Source: Portunus trituberculatus (Eukaryota > Arthropoda > Malacostraca > Decapoda > Portunidae). Taken from it: a DNA stretch of 64,000 nt. The notes below the pieces were generated by a model, which worked only from the letters and a program-made list of their open reading frames with translations, did not search any database and was not told the origin of the DNA. The position numbers were made by a program, and so were the translations under genes. The stretch lies in assembly GCF_017591435.1 (NCBI RefSeq), contig NC_059257.1, positions 1,852,326-1,916,325 of the forward strand. The letters are read 5' to 3'. Below, piece by piece: positions 9,640 through 20,821 of the stretch. Every line of letters begins with the position of its first letter. The first letter of the stretch is position 1.

Positions 9640-12440
9640 GAAACTTACGTATGAGCGGAATGTAATGTATTCCAACATAAATGGAGTGATATCGGGATTT
9701 TAGAACTCAACGATTACTTGAGGGACAAGAACCCAGATATTGTGGGTCTTACTGAAACAAAACTGAGAGAGGAGAAGACCTGATGATGGTTGGAGAAGGA
9801 AATATAATGTTTGGAAAAGAAATAGAGTAGGTAAGATGGGAGGAGGAGTGATGTTGCTGGTTAAAAAGATATAAAGGTGGATCAAGTGAAAGAAGGTATG
9901 GGAAAGGCAGAAGTGCTAAAGATCAGAGCAGAAACTAATGAAGGAAAAAGAGGCACTACATAGTGGTGTACGTACCACCTAAGACAAATGCATGGTCAGT
10001 ACAGGAATATGAAGAAATGATAAGAGATACAGGAACATGTCTGGAAGAAATGTTGGGTGGCTGTGAACGAACTATAATGATGGGAGATTTTAATTGTAAA
10101 GAGGTGTGTTGGGAGGACTGGTCAATGGAAGGATCAGAGACAACATGGGGAAATACACTATTGACACTGGCAATGGAAAATGTGTTAACTCAGTGGGTCA
10201 AAGAAGATACTAGGTTTGGAGGAGAGGAGCATCGTCAAGACTGGACTTGGTCTTTAGTACAGAGCCAATGGTCATTGAGGAGATGAGGGTGGAGTGCCCT
10301 TTAGCAAAGAGTGATCATGCAGTTTTGGAGTTCAAGGTGATAGATGAAGAGAAATCTAGAAGAAATGAAGAATATAAAGTGGGAAGATGGAATTATGCCA
10401 AGACAGATTTTGGAAACCTAAAGAAATTCTTTCAAGAGACAAATTGGATGAAATTCAAGAGTGCTAAGGAGCAAATGAAAAGTGGAAGGAATTTATAAAA
10501 ATATACAAAGAAGGTGAGAAAAATTTGTACCAATAAGACAACATAGAGAAGTTGGAAAGCAGGACTGGTTTAACGATAGATGTGAAAAGGCTAGAACAAG
10601 AAAAGAGGATGCATGGAAGAGGTGGAGAAGGAAAAGACGGATTAAGCAGTGGGAAAGTTACAAAAGAGCAAGAAATGAATATGTGTTGATTAGAAGAGAA
10701 GAAAGAAAGAAACAAGAAAAGGATATAATTGATAAATGTAAAGACCAACCAAGGCTTTTTACAGACATGTGAACAACAACATCAAAAATAGAGAAAGTAT
10801 TGAAAGTTTAGAAGTAAATGGAGTATGCAGTGAGGATCCCAGGAAATGGCAGAGGCTATGAATGGATGCTTTCGGAAGGTATTCACAAAGGAGACTGCTT
10901 TTGACAAACCACTGGTAATGGAACAGAAAGGGATTATGAAGGAGTTTCAAGTAACTGTGGAGGAGATCAAGAATATGATGGGGAGTTTAGAAGTGAGAAA
11001 AGCTGTGGGACCTGATGGGGTATCAGGATGGATTTTAAGAGAATGCAGGAGCAACTGGCAGAAAAAGTTTGTGAAGTAATTGATGCCTCATTAAGGGAAG
11101 GTGTAGTGCCCCAAGACTGGAAAAGAGCTAACATTGTCCCAATTTATAAATCAGGTAACAAGAGAGACCCATTGAACTATAGACCAGTGTCACTTACAAG
11201 TGTGGTAGCTAAGATGTGTGAGAGGGTGGTGAAGAATAGATGGACAGACTTCTTGGAGAAAATGACATACTTTGTGAGTGTCAATTTGGTTTTAGAAAAG
11301 GGCGTTCATGCACGACAAACCTGATATGTTACTATTCGAGGGTGATAGATGTAATACAGGAAAGAGATGGTTGGGCTGATGGAATATATCTGGATTTAAA
11401 AAAGGCCTTTGATAAGGTACCACACCAGAGACTGATCTGGAAACTTGAAATGGTAGGAGGAGTGCATGGCAGTTTACTAAAATGGATGGAAGACTTTTGG
11501 TAGGAAGAGAAATGAGAACAATAATTAAGGACAGACCATCAGAATGGGGCTTGGTGGAGAGTGGAGTTCCACAGGGATCAGTGTTGGCACCAGTAATGTT
11601 CGCGGTCTACATAAATGACATGGTGGATGGGGTGTCCAGTTATGTGAGCCTATTTGCAGACGATGCAAAATTGTTAAGAAAAGTGAGATGTGACAAAGAT
11701 TGCGAACTACTCCAGGAAGACTTGGACAGAATATGGAAATGGAGCTGTACATGGCAAATGGAGTTCAACACGACAAAATGCAAGAAATTAGAGTTTGGCA
11801 AGAGTGAAAGAAGAATCAGGAGTATGTACAAGATAGGAAATGAAGACATAAAACCAGTCATGAAGAAAAAGACCTTGGGGTGACAATTACCAATGACCTA
11901 TCGCCAGAGAGACATATAAACAAAATAATTGGAGAAGTATTGAACTTATTGAGGAACATAAGAGTGGCGTTCGTATATTTAGATGAAGAAATGATGAAGA
12001 AAATAATTACTGCAATGATAAGACCAAGGCTTGAATATGCAACAATACAGTGGGCTCCGAACTTAAAGAAACACATAAGGAAACTAGAGAAAGTACAGAG
12101 GGCTGCAACAAAATGGTGCCTGACTTAAGAGATTTGACTTATGAAGACAGACTGAACAGAATGCAACTTCCGACCCTGGAAAACAGAAGAGAAAGGGGAG
12201 ACCTGATAGCAATATACAGAGTGATGATTGGCATGGAAAAATGGATAGGGAAGATCTGTGTATGTGGAATGAAAGAATGTCGAGAGGGCATGGGAAAAAA
12301 CTAAAATGGCCACTTATAGGAGAGATGTGAAAAATATAGCTTCCCTCATAGAAGGGTGGAAGCATGGAATAGTTTAGACGTGGAAGTGGTCAACGCAAGG
12401 AATATTCATGATTTTAAGAAAAGCTGGACATTAGTAGATA
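9640..12440 (+). pseudogene. LINE-C ORF2 (endonuclease-reverse transcriptase)
   Basis: The endonuclease starts with LTYERNVMYSNINGV. It continues with VYVPPKTNAWSVQEYE, GDFNCKEVCWEDW (near 10080) and LAKSDHAVLEF. The RT blocks are VRKAVGPDGVSGW, NYRPVSLTSVVAKMCERV, LKKAFDKVPHQRL and ESGVPQGSVLAPVMF. The active-site FADDAK is at 11653-11670 and WQMEFNTTKC follows. The C-terminal segment has RLEYATIQWAPNLKKHIRKL and DRLNRMQLPTLENRRERGDL. At least eight frame changes break it, yet copies C2 and C3 retain longer open stretches, so an active parent can be imagined from comparison. Confidence 0.85.
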
Positions 12441-12510
12441 TGGAGACGGGACAGTACGAGCATAGCTCTTTTCCGTATGTTACAATTAGGTAAATACAAT
12501 TAGGTAAATA

Positions 12511-12537
12511 CACACACACACACACACACACACACAC
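12511..12537. repeat. (CA)n junction between C1 tail and B2
   Basis: Thirteen or so CA units between the LINE-C tail and the first base of 5'-truncated LINE-B copy B2. Confidence 0.95.
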
Positions 12538-13938
12538 CAGTGGAGTGGAAAAGAGCTGAGGTGGTTCCCATATATAAGAGCAAGGAAGGAAGAACCTTTA
12601 AATTACAGGCTATCACTAACTAGTGTAATATGCAAGATGTGTGAAAAGTAATAAAGAAGCAATGGATCGAGTTTCTTGAAGACAACAAAATATTATCAAA
12701 TAGCCAATTTGGTTTTAGAAAAGGTCATGTGTGACAAATTTATTGAGTTTCTACTCTAGAATAGTTGATAAAGTACAAGAGAGAGAGGATGGGTTGACTG
12801 TATTTATTTAGATCTAAAAAGGCTTTTGATAAAGTGCCACATGAAAGATTACTATGGAAGTTAGAGGAGAAGGTGGCTTAAAAGAAGCACATTGAGATGG
12901 ATGAAGAATTACTTAAGGGGAGAGAAATAAGGACGATAGTTAAAGATATGAAGTCCAAGTGGAGAACAGTAGACAGCGAGTGCCACAGGGTCAGTATTGG
13001 CACCAATACTTTTTCTCGATATATAAATGACATGCCAGAGGGAGTGAACAGCTACATAAATCTGTTTGGACGATGCGAAACTGTGCAGAGTCATTAAACA
13101 AAAGAGGATTGTGAAATACTACAGGAAGACTTAAACAAGATCTGGAAATGGAGCAAAAATGGGAGATGGAATTCAATGTGGACAAAAGCCATGTCATGGA
13201 AATGGGAAAAAGTGAAAGACGACCAGTGGGAATCTATAAGATGGGAGATGGAGTAGAACTAGAAAAAGTAAAAAGGAAAAGGACTTGGGAGTGACAATGG
13301 AAGAAAATAATCAACCGGTTAGCCATATTGATAGAATTTTCAGAGAGACGTATAATTTGCTAAGGAATATTGGAGTAGCATTTCACTATATGGACAAGGA
13401 AATGATGAAGAAATTGATAAGTACTAAAATAAGACCTAGATTGGAATATGCAGGAGTTGTGTGGACTCCCATAAAAAGAAACACATAAGAAAATTAGAGA
13501 GACTACAAAAATGGCTACAAGAATGGTTCCAGAATTTAAAGGGATGACATATGAGGAGAGACTAAAGGCAATGGATCTACCAACCTTGGAGCAGAGAAGA
13601 GAGAGAGGGGGATCTGATACAAGTTTATAAATTGATTAACGGAATGGATGAAATGGATAATGAGAAACTGATCCTGAGAGAAGAATATGACTTTAGAAGC
13701 ACAAGATCGCATAGTAAGAAACTAAGGAAGGGACGATGTCTGAGAGATGTTAAAAAATTTAGTTTCCCGCAAAGATGTGTTGAGACTTGGAACAGTTTGA
13801 GTGAGGAAGTGGTATCAGCAAAGAGTGTACATAGTTTTAAAGAAAAATTGGATAAGTGTAGATATGGAGACAGGACCACATGAGCATAAAGCCCAGGCCC
13901 TGTAAAACTACAACTAGGTAAATACAACTAGGTAAATA
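12538..13938 (+). mobile_element. LINE-B copy B2, 5'-truncated
   Basis: Starts abruptly inside the RT at GTGGAGTGGAAAAGAGCTGA, directly after (CA)n, and runs to a perfect LINE-B tail (CAACTAGGTAAATA twice) at 13938. Encoded pieces include LPTLEQRRERG-like text, REIRTIVKDMKSKWRTVDS, PVSHIDRIFRETYNLLRNIG and RPRLEYAGVVWTPIK. The final block ends in SFKEKLDKCRYGDRTT (13632-13883). Many single-base indels break the frame. The chemistry is as for the other LINE RT domains. Confidence 0.85.
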
Positions 13939-13956
13939 CACACACACATACACATA
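13939..13956. repeat. Imperfect (CA)n junction between B2 and C2
   Basis: CACACACACATACACATA joins the LINE-B tail to the truncated start of LINE-C copy C2. Confidence 0.85.
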
Positions 13957-16288
13957 TGACACTGGCAATGGAAAATGTGTTAACTCAGTGGGTCAAAGAA
14001 GATACTAGGTTTGGAGGAGAGGGAGCATCGTCAAGACTGGACTTGGTCTTTTAGTACAGAGCCAATGGTCATTGAGGAGATGAGGAGTGCCCTTTAGCAA
14101 AGAGTGATCATGCAGTTTTGGAGTTCAAGGTGATAGATGAAGAGAAATCTAGAAGAAATGAAGAATATAAAGTGGGAAGATGGAATTATGCCAAGACAGA
14201 TTTTGGAAACCTAAAGAAATTCTTTCAAGAGACAAATTGGATGAAATTCAAGAGTGCTAAGGGAGCAAATGAAAAGTGGAAGGAATTTATAAAAATATAC
14301 AAAGAAGGTGAGAAAAATTTGTACCAATAAGACAACATAGAGAAGTTGGAAAGCAGGACTGGTTTAACGATAGATGTGAAAAGGCTAAAGAAAAGAGGAT
14401 GCATGGAAGAGGTGGAGAAGGAAAAGACGGATTAAGCAGTGGGAAAGTTACAAAAGAGCAAGAAATGAATATGTGTTGATTAGAAGAGAAGAAAGAAAGA
14501 AACAAGAAAAGGATATAATTGATAAATGTAAAGACCAACCAAGGCTTTTTACAGACATGTGAACAACAACATCAAAAATAGAGAAAGTATTGAAAGTTTA
14601 GAAGTAAATGGAGTATGCAGTGAGGATCCCAGGAAATGGCAGAGGCTATGAATGGATGCTTTGGAAGGTATTCACAAAGGAGACTGCTTTTGACAAACCA
14701 CTGGTAATGGAACAGAAAGGGATTATGAAGGAGTTTCAAGTAACTGTGGAGGAGATCAAGAATATGATGGGGAGTTTAGAAGTGAGAAAAGCTGTGGGAC
14801 CTGATGGGGTATCAGGATGGATTTTAAGAGAATGCAGGAGCAACTGGCAGAAAAAGTTTGTGAAGTAATTGATGCCTCATTAAGGGAAGGTGTAGTGCCC
14901 CAAGACTGGAAAAGAGCTAACATTGTCCCAATTTATAAATCAGGTAACAAGAGAGACCCATTGAACTATAGACCAGTGTCACTTACAAGTGTGGTAGCTA
15001 AGATGTGTGAGAGGGTGGTGAAGAATAGATGGACAGACTTCTTGGAGAAAAATGACATACTTTGTGAGTGTCAATTTGGTTTTAGAAAAGGCGTTCATGC
15101 ACGACAAACCTGATATGTTACTATTCGAGGGTGATAGATGTAATACAGGAAAGAGATGGTTGGGCTGATGGAATATATCTGGATTTAAAAAGGCCTTTGA
15201 TAAGGTACCACACCGGAGACTGATCTGGAAACTTGAAATGGTAGGAGGAGTGCATGGCAGTTTACTAAAATGGATGGAAGACTTTTGGTAGGAAGAGAAA
15301 TGAGAACAATAATTAAGGACAGACCATCAGAATGGGGCTTGGTGGAGAGTGGAGTTCCACAGGGATCAGTGTTGGCACCAGTAATGTTCGCGGTCTACAT
15401 AAATGACATGGTGGATGGGGTGTCCAGTTATGTGAGCCTATTTGCAGACGATGCAAAATTGTTAAGAAAAGTGAGATGTGACAAAGATTGCGAACTACTC
15501 CAGGAAGACTTGGACAGAATATGGAAATGGAGCTGTACATGGCAAATGGAGTTCAACACGACAAAATGCAAGAAATTAGAGTTTGGCAAGAGTGAAAGAA
15601 GAATCAGGAGTATGTACAAGATAGGAAATGAAGACATAAAACCAGTCATGAAGAAAAAGACCTTGGGGTGACAATTACCAATGACCTATCGCCAGAGAGA
15701 CATATAAACAAAATAATTGGAGAAGTATTGAACTTATTGAGGAACATAAGAGTGGCGTTCGTATATTTAGATGAAGAAATGATGAAGAAAATAATTACTG
15801 CAATGATAAGACCGAGGCTTGAATATGCAACAATACAGTGGGCTCCGAACTTAAAGAAACACATAAGGAAACTAGAGAAAGTACAGAGGGCTGCAACAAA
15901 ATGGTGCCTGACTTAAGAGATTTGACTTATGAAGACAGACTGAACAGAATGCAACTTCCGACCCTGGAAAACAGAAGAAAGGGAGACCTGATAGCAATAT
16001 ACAGAGTGATGATTGGCATGGAAAAATGGATAGGAAGATCTGTGTATGTGGAATGAAAGAATGTCGAGAGGGCATGGGAAAAACTAAAATGGCCACTTAT
16101 AGGAGAGATGTGAAAAATATAGCTTCCCTCATAGAAGGGTGGAAGCATGGAATAGTTTAGACGTGGAAGTGGTCAACAAAGGAATATTCATGATTTTAAG
16201 AAAAAGCTGGACATTAGTAGATATGGAGACGGGACAACGAGCATAGCTCTTTTCCGTATGTTACAATTAGGTAAATACAATTAGGTAA

Positions 16289-16290
<2 letters not shown>
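13957..16290 (+). mobile_element. LINE-C copy C2, 5'-truncated
   Basis: Begins at TGACACTGGCAATGG, equivalent to about 10153 in C1, and follows C1 almost base for base to the tail at 16290. RT landmarks are VRKAVGPDGVSGW, ESGVPQGSVLAPVMF and FADDAK at 15441-15458. Differences from C1 are mainly one-base indels and a few substitutions. It is one of four units joined head to tail by (AC)n. Confidence 0.9.

Positions 16291-16370
<80 letters not shown>
16291..16370. repeat. (AC)40 microsatellite between C2 and SINE
   Basis: Eighty bases of uninterrupted AC, directly following the LINE-C tail. Confidence 0.97.
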
Positions 16371-16372
<2 letters not shown>

Positions 16373-16380
16373 AGTGGTTT

Positions 16381-16663
16381 GGCCCGGTAGCCCAGTGGTT
16401 AGAGCACTGGCTTCACAAGCCAGAGGACTGGGGTTGATTAGTGGAGATATTTGGGTGTGTCTCCTTTCACGTGTAGCCCCTGTTCACCTAGCAGTGAGTA
16501 GGTACAGGATGTAAATCGAGGAGTTGTGACCTTGTTGTCCCTGTGTGTGGTGTGTGCCTGGTCTCAAGCCTATCCGAAGATCGGAAATAATGAGCTCTGA
16601 GCTCATTCTGTAGGGTAACGTCTGGCTGTCTCATTAGAGACTGCAGTGGATCAAACAGTGAAT

Positions 16664-16666
<3 letters not shown>
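16381..16666 (+). mobile_element. tRNA-derived SINE (tRNA-Val-like head) between (AC)n tracts
   Basis: The first 60 bases resemble a tRNA. An A box TAGCCCAGTGG lies at 16388-16398, and the anticodon-stem-like segment CTGGC TTCACAA GCCAG has anticodon CAC (valine). The B box is damaged (GGGTTGATTA). The body continues with AAGCCTATCCGAAGATCGG and TAACGTCTGGCTGTCTC, which I recognise as a common crustacean-type SINE body. It lies between (AC)40 and (AC)26 and ends GTGAATTATAC before AC repeats. A functional tRNA gene is unlikely because the acceptor stem does not close and the B box is degenerate. Confidence 0.8.

Positions 16667-16718
<52 letters not shown>
16667..16718. repeat. (AC)26 microsatellite between SINE and B3
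   Basis: Fifty-two bases of AC. The 5' end of a LINE-B (GAGAGGCGGTAGAGGAAGG) starts on the next base. Confidence 0.97.
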
Positions 16719-16721
<3 letters not shown>

Positions 16722-17298
16722 AGGCGGTAGAGGAAGGACGCAATACTGTCGTTCCCGAGAATCAGCTGATCTTCACTACCTTTGTTTGGGTTTGCAGTGG
16801 CCTGGGCGATAAGTGTGGACTAATTTTTTTTTATGAATACAGTGTTACATAATAATGAGTGAGAAAGAGATTCCATCTAAATGCAGGTATGTGACAAGGG
16901 AAAGAATGAAAGCTGATGATGACAATGTTGGTGAGGGAAAAAGAGAATTGAAGGCTTTGATACGGCGAATACCTCACTATTTGATAGAGTCTTGACTATC
17001 GAACGTAAACTAGATAAATTGATAAAGGAGAGTATGGGAATGAAAGAGAATGAAGAACAGGATAAAGAGATCCAGAAATTGAAAGAGAGGATAAAAAGAG
17101 TGGAAGAAAACGAAACTAGGCTAAGAACCAAAAATGAAGAATTAAAAGTGCAACTAGCAAACTACAAGAAATTGATGGAAGAAGGACTCCGTAAAGCCAA
17201 GAAAGAAAAACAGAAGCTGAAAGATCTAGTTAACAAAGAAGAAGAAAGAGTACAAGACGTGATTAAAAAAGAAGTACAGGCATGGAGCACTAAGCTAG
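16719..17298 (+). mobile_element. LINE-B copy B3, 5' end only
   Basis: The 5' UTR and the start of ORF1 match the 5' end of B4 (50644 downward on the minus strand), including GAATCAGCTGATCTTCACTA. The copy starts against (AC)26, as B4 starts against (GT)n. It is cut near 17296 by dispersed repeat M, within the ORF1 sequence KKEVQAW. Confidence 0.85.
16855..17296 (+). pseudogene. LINE-B ORF1, N-terminal part
   Basis: Starts at ATGAGTGAGAAAGAG (16855), giving MSEKEIPSKCRYVTRERMK as in B4. A one-base change shifts the frame near 16950. The frame then resumes at 16992 with TIERKLDKLIKESMGMKENE and a long coiled coil to 17284. The RRM-like half is missing because repeat M interrupts the gene. Confidence 0.8.
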
Positions 17299-17594
17299 CT
17301 GTCCGTGACAAACATTTGACCTGATCCTGGCGGCTTCAGGCGATCTTGGCAACATGCAGTCCTTCGCGTTTGTGGCCCTAATCAACAACAAAAACAAGCT
17401 TGTGTTTCATATTCCTACATAGTTGTAAATAATATAACAATATATCAATATAACTTTTCACTTACCTGAATGACCTTAAACAATGATTTGTTGAAAACTC
17501 GATAATATGCTTTGAAATGTACGGAAACTCGATTTACGTACAAAATCGACTGACGTCATGTTTTAGGAACGTAACTCTGACGTAAACTGAGACC
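17299..17594. repeat. Dispersed repeat M, copy 2, ending at (TA)n
   Basis: Second copy of the repeat at 8108-8391, with the same landmarks and the same position directly beside a (TA)n tract, here 252 bp long. The outer terminus is slightly changed (GACGTAAACTGAGACCTTAC). Confidence 0.65.
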
Positions 17595-17595
17595 T

Positions 17596-17854
<259 letters not shown>

Positions 17855-17866
17855 CTTTATGTATGT

Positions 17867-17901
17867 GTTTATGTTTCCACTCCTCTATTGCCTGCTATAA
17901 T
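17867..17901. repeat. DIRS outer inverted repeat, left (35 bp)
   Basis: Starts GTTTATGTTTCCACTCC and is the perfect reverse complement of 34027-34061. Confidence 0.9.
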
Positions 17902-18207
17902 TGTAAGATTAAACGATACTTACCAGGTTGAAGTTTGATCGTAATTTCACTAACATTTAAACGACGTCACTGAGGCAGTAAATGAGATGTCTATGCTGCT
18001 CCTCATCAGTCCTTCAGAGTGTTAGTTTGAGGAACAAAGCATAAAAACTAAAAAAACAAAAAATTAAAGAGTGAGTGAAGAAAAACCCCCAGAACACGGC
18101 GACCAAGAAGCCGGGAGAGGAAAGGGAGGGCATTTACTGCCTCAGTGACGTCATTTAAATGTTCGTGATATTACGATCAAACTTCAACTTGGTAAGTATC
18201 GTTTAAT
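17902..18207. repeat. DIRS left-end inverted arms (internal complementary region)
   Basis: An arm of about 80 bases at 17902-17990 is repeated in reverse complement at about 18129-18207, with a 140-base spacer. Landmarks are TAAGATTAAACGATACTTACC and its complement, and GACGTCACTGAGGCAGTAAA. Beyond it the inner terminal sequence ATTTCACTTCACGATATTTA begins at 18209 and faces inward. In DIRS elements such complementary segments are thought to template joining of the ends into a circle. Confidence 0.75.
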
Positions 18208-18436
18208 CTTACAATTTCACTTCACGATATTTAAACTGACGTCACCGAGGCAACAAATGAGAGCTTTAGAGCAGGTCCTCAAACCAAGATGAACCCCAAA
18301 ACCAGGAACGACTGAAAACCATATAGTATCTTCTTCATGTATTCCAGCCAAAAGCATACAATTAAATACAAATATGTGGACAAACAATGAAAACATATGA
18401 AAACCACCACAAAAACCCATTGTACATATTACATAT

Positions 18437-19363
18437 TCATGGAGGAGACCCATCCTCTGCCAACACCGCCTGTGCAAATAAGCCCTTCTTGCAAATTGGC
18501 CTCCCATAAAACTTCGCGAAGGTAGACTCCCTGGACCAGCCCACAGATGAAAGGATGGAGGACAGCGGAAGACAGAGCGCAGCCTTGCTAGACACAGCGG
18601 ACCTAGTAGAGTGAGGTGAAAAAATTGTGAGGTCAATACCCGCGGCTCCCATAACCTCCCTGATCCAGCGCCGTAAGGTATCCTGGGAAGCCACCTTAAT
18701 AGGGGGTTTGGTAGTCAAAAGAAGGCCAGTAATAGAACCCCTAGAGTCCTTAGTCCTCACCAAATAATTAACAATAGTAGTATAGACACAGATAAGCTGG
18801 TCCGGAGAATATTTTTCAAAACATAATTCAGAAATGTGGCAACCAGGCCTAGAAGTTTTAAGGAGATCCCCAATACGAAAGACTATCGTGGAATCCAAGA
18901 TAGACATATTACGGATATCTAAGAATCTTAAGACTTGGCCACGCTGCCCCGAAACCAGTAACATTAAGGCAGTTAATTTGCGAGATAACTGAATGAGTGA
19001 AAGACGTTCATCAGGGCCGAGACTCTTTAAGTAGTTGAGCACTAACTCTGGGTCCCAGGTAAATTGACAGTGAGGAAAAACAGGCCTCTCCTGAAAGACG
19101 GCTCGCATAAATCTAATAACCAACGGATGTTGACCCGCTGGTTGACCCCCGATCTTAGCGATGGCAGACACGGCCGAACGGATGGTATTCATAGTACTAT
19201 AACTCCGAACGGGAACCCTCTGAAACTCACACAGTAGGAAGTCTAAAAGAAAACTTAAAGGTTGTAGAAACGGATCAATTTCCCGCCGGAGACAAACTGA
19301 CACCCATCTTGAGAGATACGGCCTATACTGTTGTAAAGTGCTCTTCCGCCAGGAGTGAAGCAA
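18437..19363 (-). CDS. DIRS tyrosine recombinase, open reading frame intact
   Basis: A 308-aa open frame with the active-site set of a tyrosine recombinase: Arg141 in SGQRGQVL, His251 and Arg254 in FSPHSTRSA, Trp276 in VGWS and Tyr286 in FAKFYGRPI. The N-terminal 100 residues (WRKSTLQQYRPYLSRW onward) fit the SAM-like DNA-binding domain. It would cut and rejoin DNA to integrate the circular element copy. It is the last gene of the element, 230 bases from the left terminal repeat. The chosen start at 19363 is the first Met of the frame, but overlap with the preceding frame suggests translation may begin farther upstream. It is better preserved than any other enzyme in the window. Confidence 0.9.
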   Translation of the reverse strand: MLHSWRKSTLQQYRPYLSRWVSVCLRREIDPFLQPLSFLLDFLLCEFQRVPVRSYSTMNTIRSAVSAIAKIGGQPAGQHPLVIRFMRAVFQERPVFPHCQFTWDPELVLNYLKSLGPDERLSLIQLSRKLTALMLLVSGQRGQVLRFLDIRNMSILDSTIVFRIGDLLKTSRPGCHISELCFEKYSPDQLICVYTTIVNYLVRTKDSRGSITGLLLTTKPPIKVASQDTLRRWIREVMGAAGIDLTIFSPHSTRSAVSSKAALCLPLSSILSSVGWSRESTFAKFYGRPICKKGLFAQAVLAEDGSPP

Positions 19364-19666
19364 AAGCTGGGCAACGTCTCGCGATGGGCCTTGGACTTCA
19401 AAGGATCACTTGATAAACTCATCGCAGTCAACACCAGAGACCGGGCCCGCGGGTTGATGTAAGCAGGGTTCTGCGGTAATGACACAGGGAGGCGAGGCAG
19501 GAGGACTGGTGGCTGAACAAGGAACTGAAGGGCTCTTGGGAACCATGCTTGCGACGGCCAAAGAGGTAGAATCGCGATCAAGGAAGCCCGGTCCTCGTGG
19601 AGTTTCCGCAGCACTCTGGCAATGAGACTGAAAGGAGGAAAAGCATATGAAGTCCTGTCCGCTCAA
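19255..19666 (-). pseudogene. DIRS RNase H / recombinase connecting region
   Basis: Overlapping frames at 19255-19614 and 19406-19666 hold LPLWPSQAWFPRALQFL, a block found after RNase H in DIRS polyproteins, and a Pro/Ser-rich stretch. The two frames show a shift within the region. It connects the RNase H domain to the recombinase. Confidence 0.65.
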
Positions 19667-19934
19667 TTAATTGAAAAAGCATTAACAAAAGTAGCTGCAG
19701 GGTCAGGTTTCCAAGAAACATAGGTAGCCACCTAGGCATTTAAGCACGACACAAACAGGTCAATATCGGGAACATAAAACATGTCACATAACCTTTGAAA
19801 GACAAGGGGGTCCAACATCCATTCGGTGTCTAAATTCTTTAACCTAGACAAAGAATCTGCCTCCACATTCTGGGTACCCTTTACATGAGCCGCAGACAAG
19901 GTAATGCCCCGAGACCCGGCCCTCTATCAAAAAG

Positions 19935-20821
19935 TTAAGACGAGAGTTGTGCCACTGCAGTCAGGCACGCGACAGCCATGGTGTTATCTGAACGAAGGCG
20001 GATGTGGGCATTACTGACATTCTTACATAGTGACTGGAGACCAAGTAATATAGCTCGCAATTCTAGGCAATTGATGTGGTCTAACTCCGCGTGAGCCCAA
20101 GAGCCGCCCGGATCCGACAATGGCAAACCTGTCAGACAAGCATCAGCAAACAATTCAAGGTCAGGGGAAGAAGAACGCAGTGATTTAGATTGCAAGGGAA
20201 CATTATTACCCCCTCAAGGGCTAATTCCTTAGCATGCTCATCCAAAGAAACACTAGCGTCATAATCCCCATGGTGCCGGGCAAGCTCCCTATTCCTAATG
20301 ATCTCAAGGTACTTGTAACGAACGGGGGCCAGGTCGACTGCTGGCTCAGCAGCCACAGCGAGGCCAATGAAAGAAGCTAAATCACTCAAAGAGACACGGT
20401 CCTTCAACAACAACCGACCTAGTTCCTGAATTTTGATAATTTTCCTGAGAGGCAGAGTAGCAGTCATGAGGCATGAGTTTAGAATAATTCCCAAAAATTC
20501 CACCTCCTGAGTAGGGACCAAAACTGATTTTTTAACATTAATAGTGAGCCCAACAGAATCAAAAAGATACAGAGCATAACTCACATTGCTAATTAGCTCC
20601 TCCGAGGGAGCAAAAAAGATACAATCATCAATATAACAGATGACCATAATCCCAAGGGACCGGAGGTGACAGAACACTGGTTTCAATAATTTTGTAAAGA
20701 TCCGGGGGTCAGATGTTAACCCTTGAGGAAGACAGGTAAAGTGAAAACATTGACATTTCCCAAAAAAACAGAACCAACACTTTTCCTCAGGTCTCACATA
20801 CACAGAATAATAGGCATCCTG
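19935..20821 (-). pseudogene. DIRS reverse transcriptase (palm, thumb) and RNase H
   Basis: After the CR1 insertion the frame resumes with QDAYYSVYVRPEEK, then FTCLPQGLTSDPRIFTKLLK, the catalytic YIDDC near 20620-20640, and VEFLGIILNS. These are classical DIRS/Ty3-like RT blocks. A frame change near 20195 leads into RNase H with ELFADACLTG, HINCLELRAILLGLQSL and RLRSDNTMAVA. The missing N-terminal RT parts are at 28264-28325 and 31996-32436. Together they would copy element RNA into DNA. Confidence 0.85.

Larger units (their letters stand above)
8481..12510 (+). mobile_element. LINE-C copy C1, full length (4.03 kb)
   Basis: Begins immediately after an (AC)n tract with a 5' UTR of about 280 bp (8481-8763). 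ORF1, ORF2 and a tail of two CAATTAGGTAAATA units follow, ending at 12510 against another (CA)n tract. Its 4.03 kb length agrees with LINE-B copy B4 (4.05 kb), which supports both as full-length. All ORFs are damaged by small indels. Two further LINE-C copies, C2 (13957-16290) and C3 (28693-31571), are near-identical in overlapping parts, so the family has moved fairly recently. Confidence 0.85.

Noticed and set aside
16291..16370. (AC)40 as purely a 3' tail synthesised by LINE-C
   Set aside because: It cannot be excluded for this copy alone, but (AC)n at the 5' side of full-length copies and the empty site in R2 make target origin the better general account.
16381..16445. A tRNA-Val gene
   Set aside because: The B box is degenerate, the acceptor stem does not close, and the sequence continues into a SINE body.
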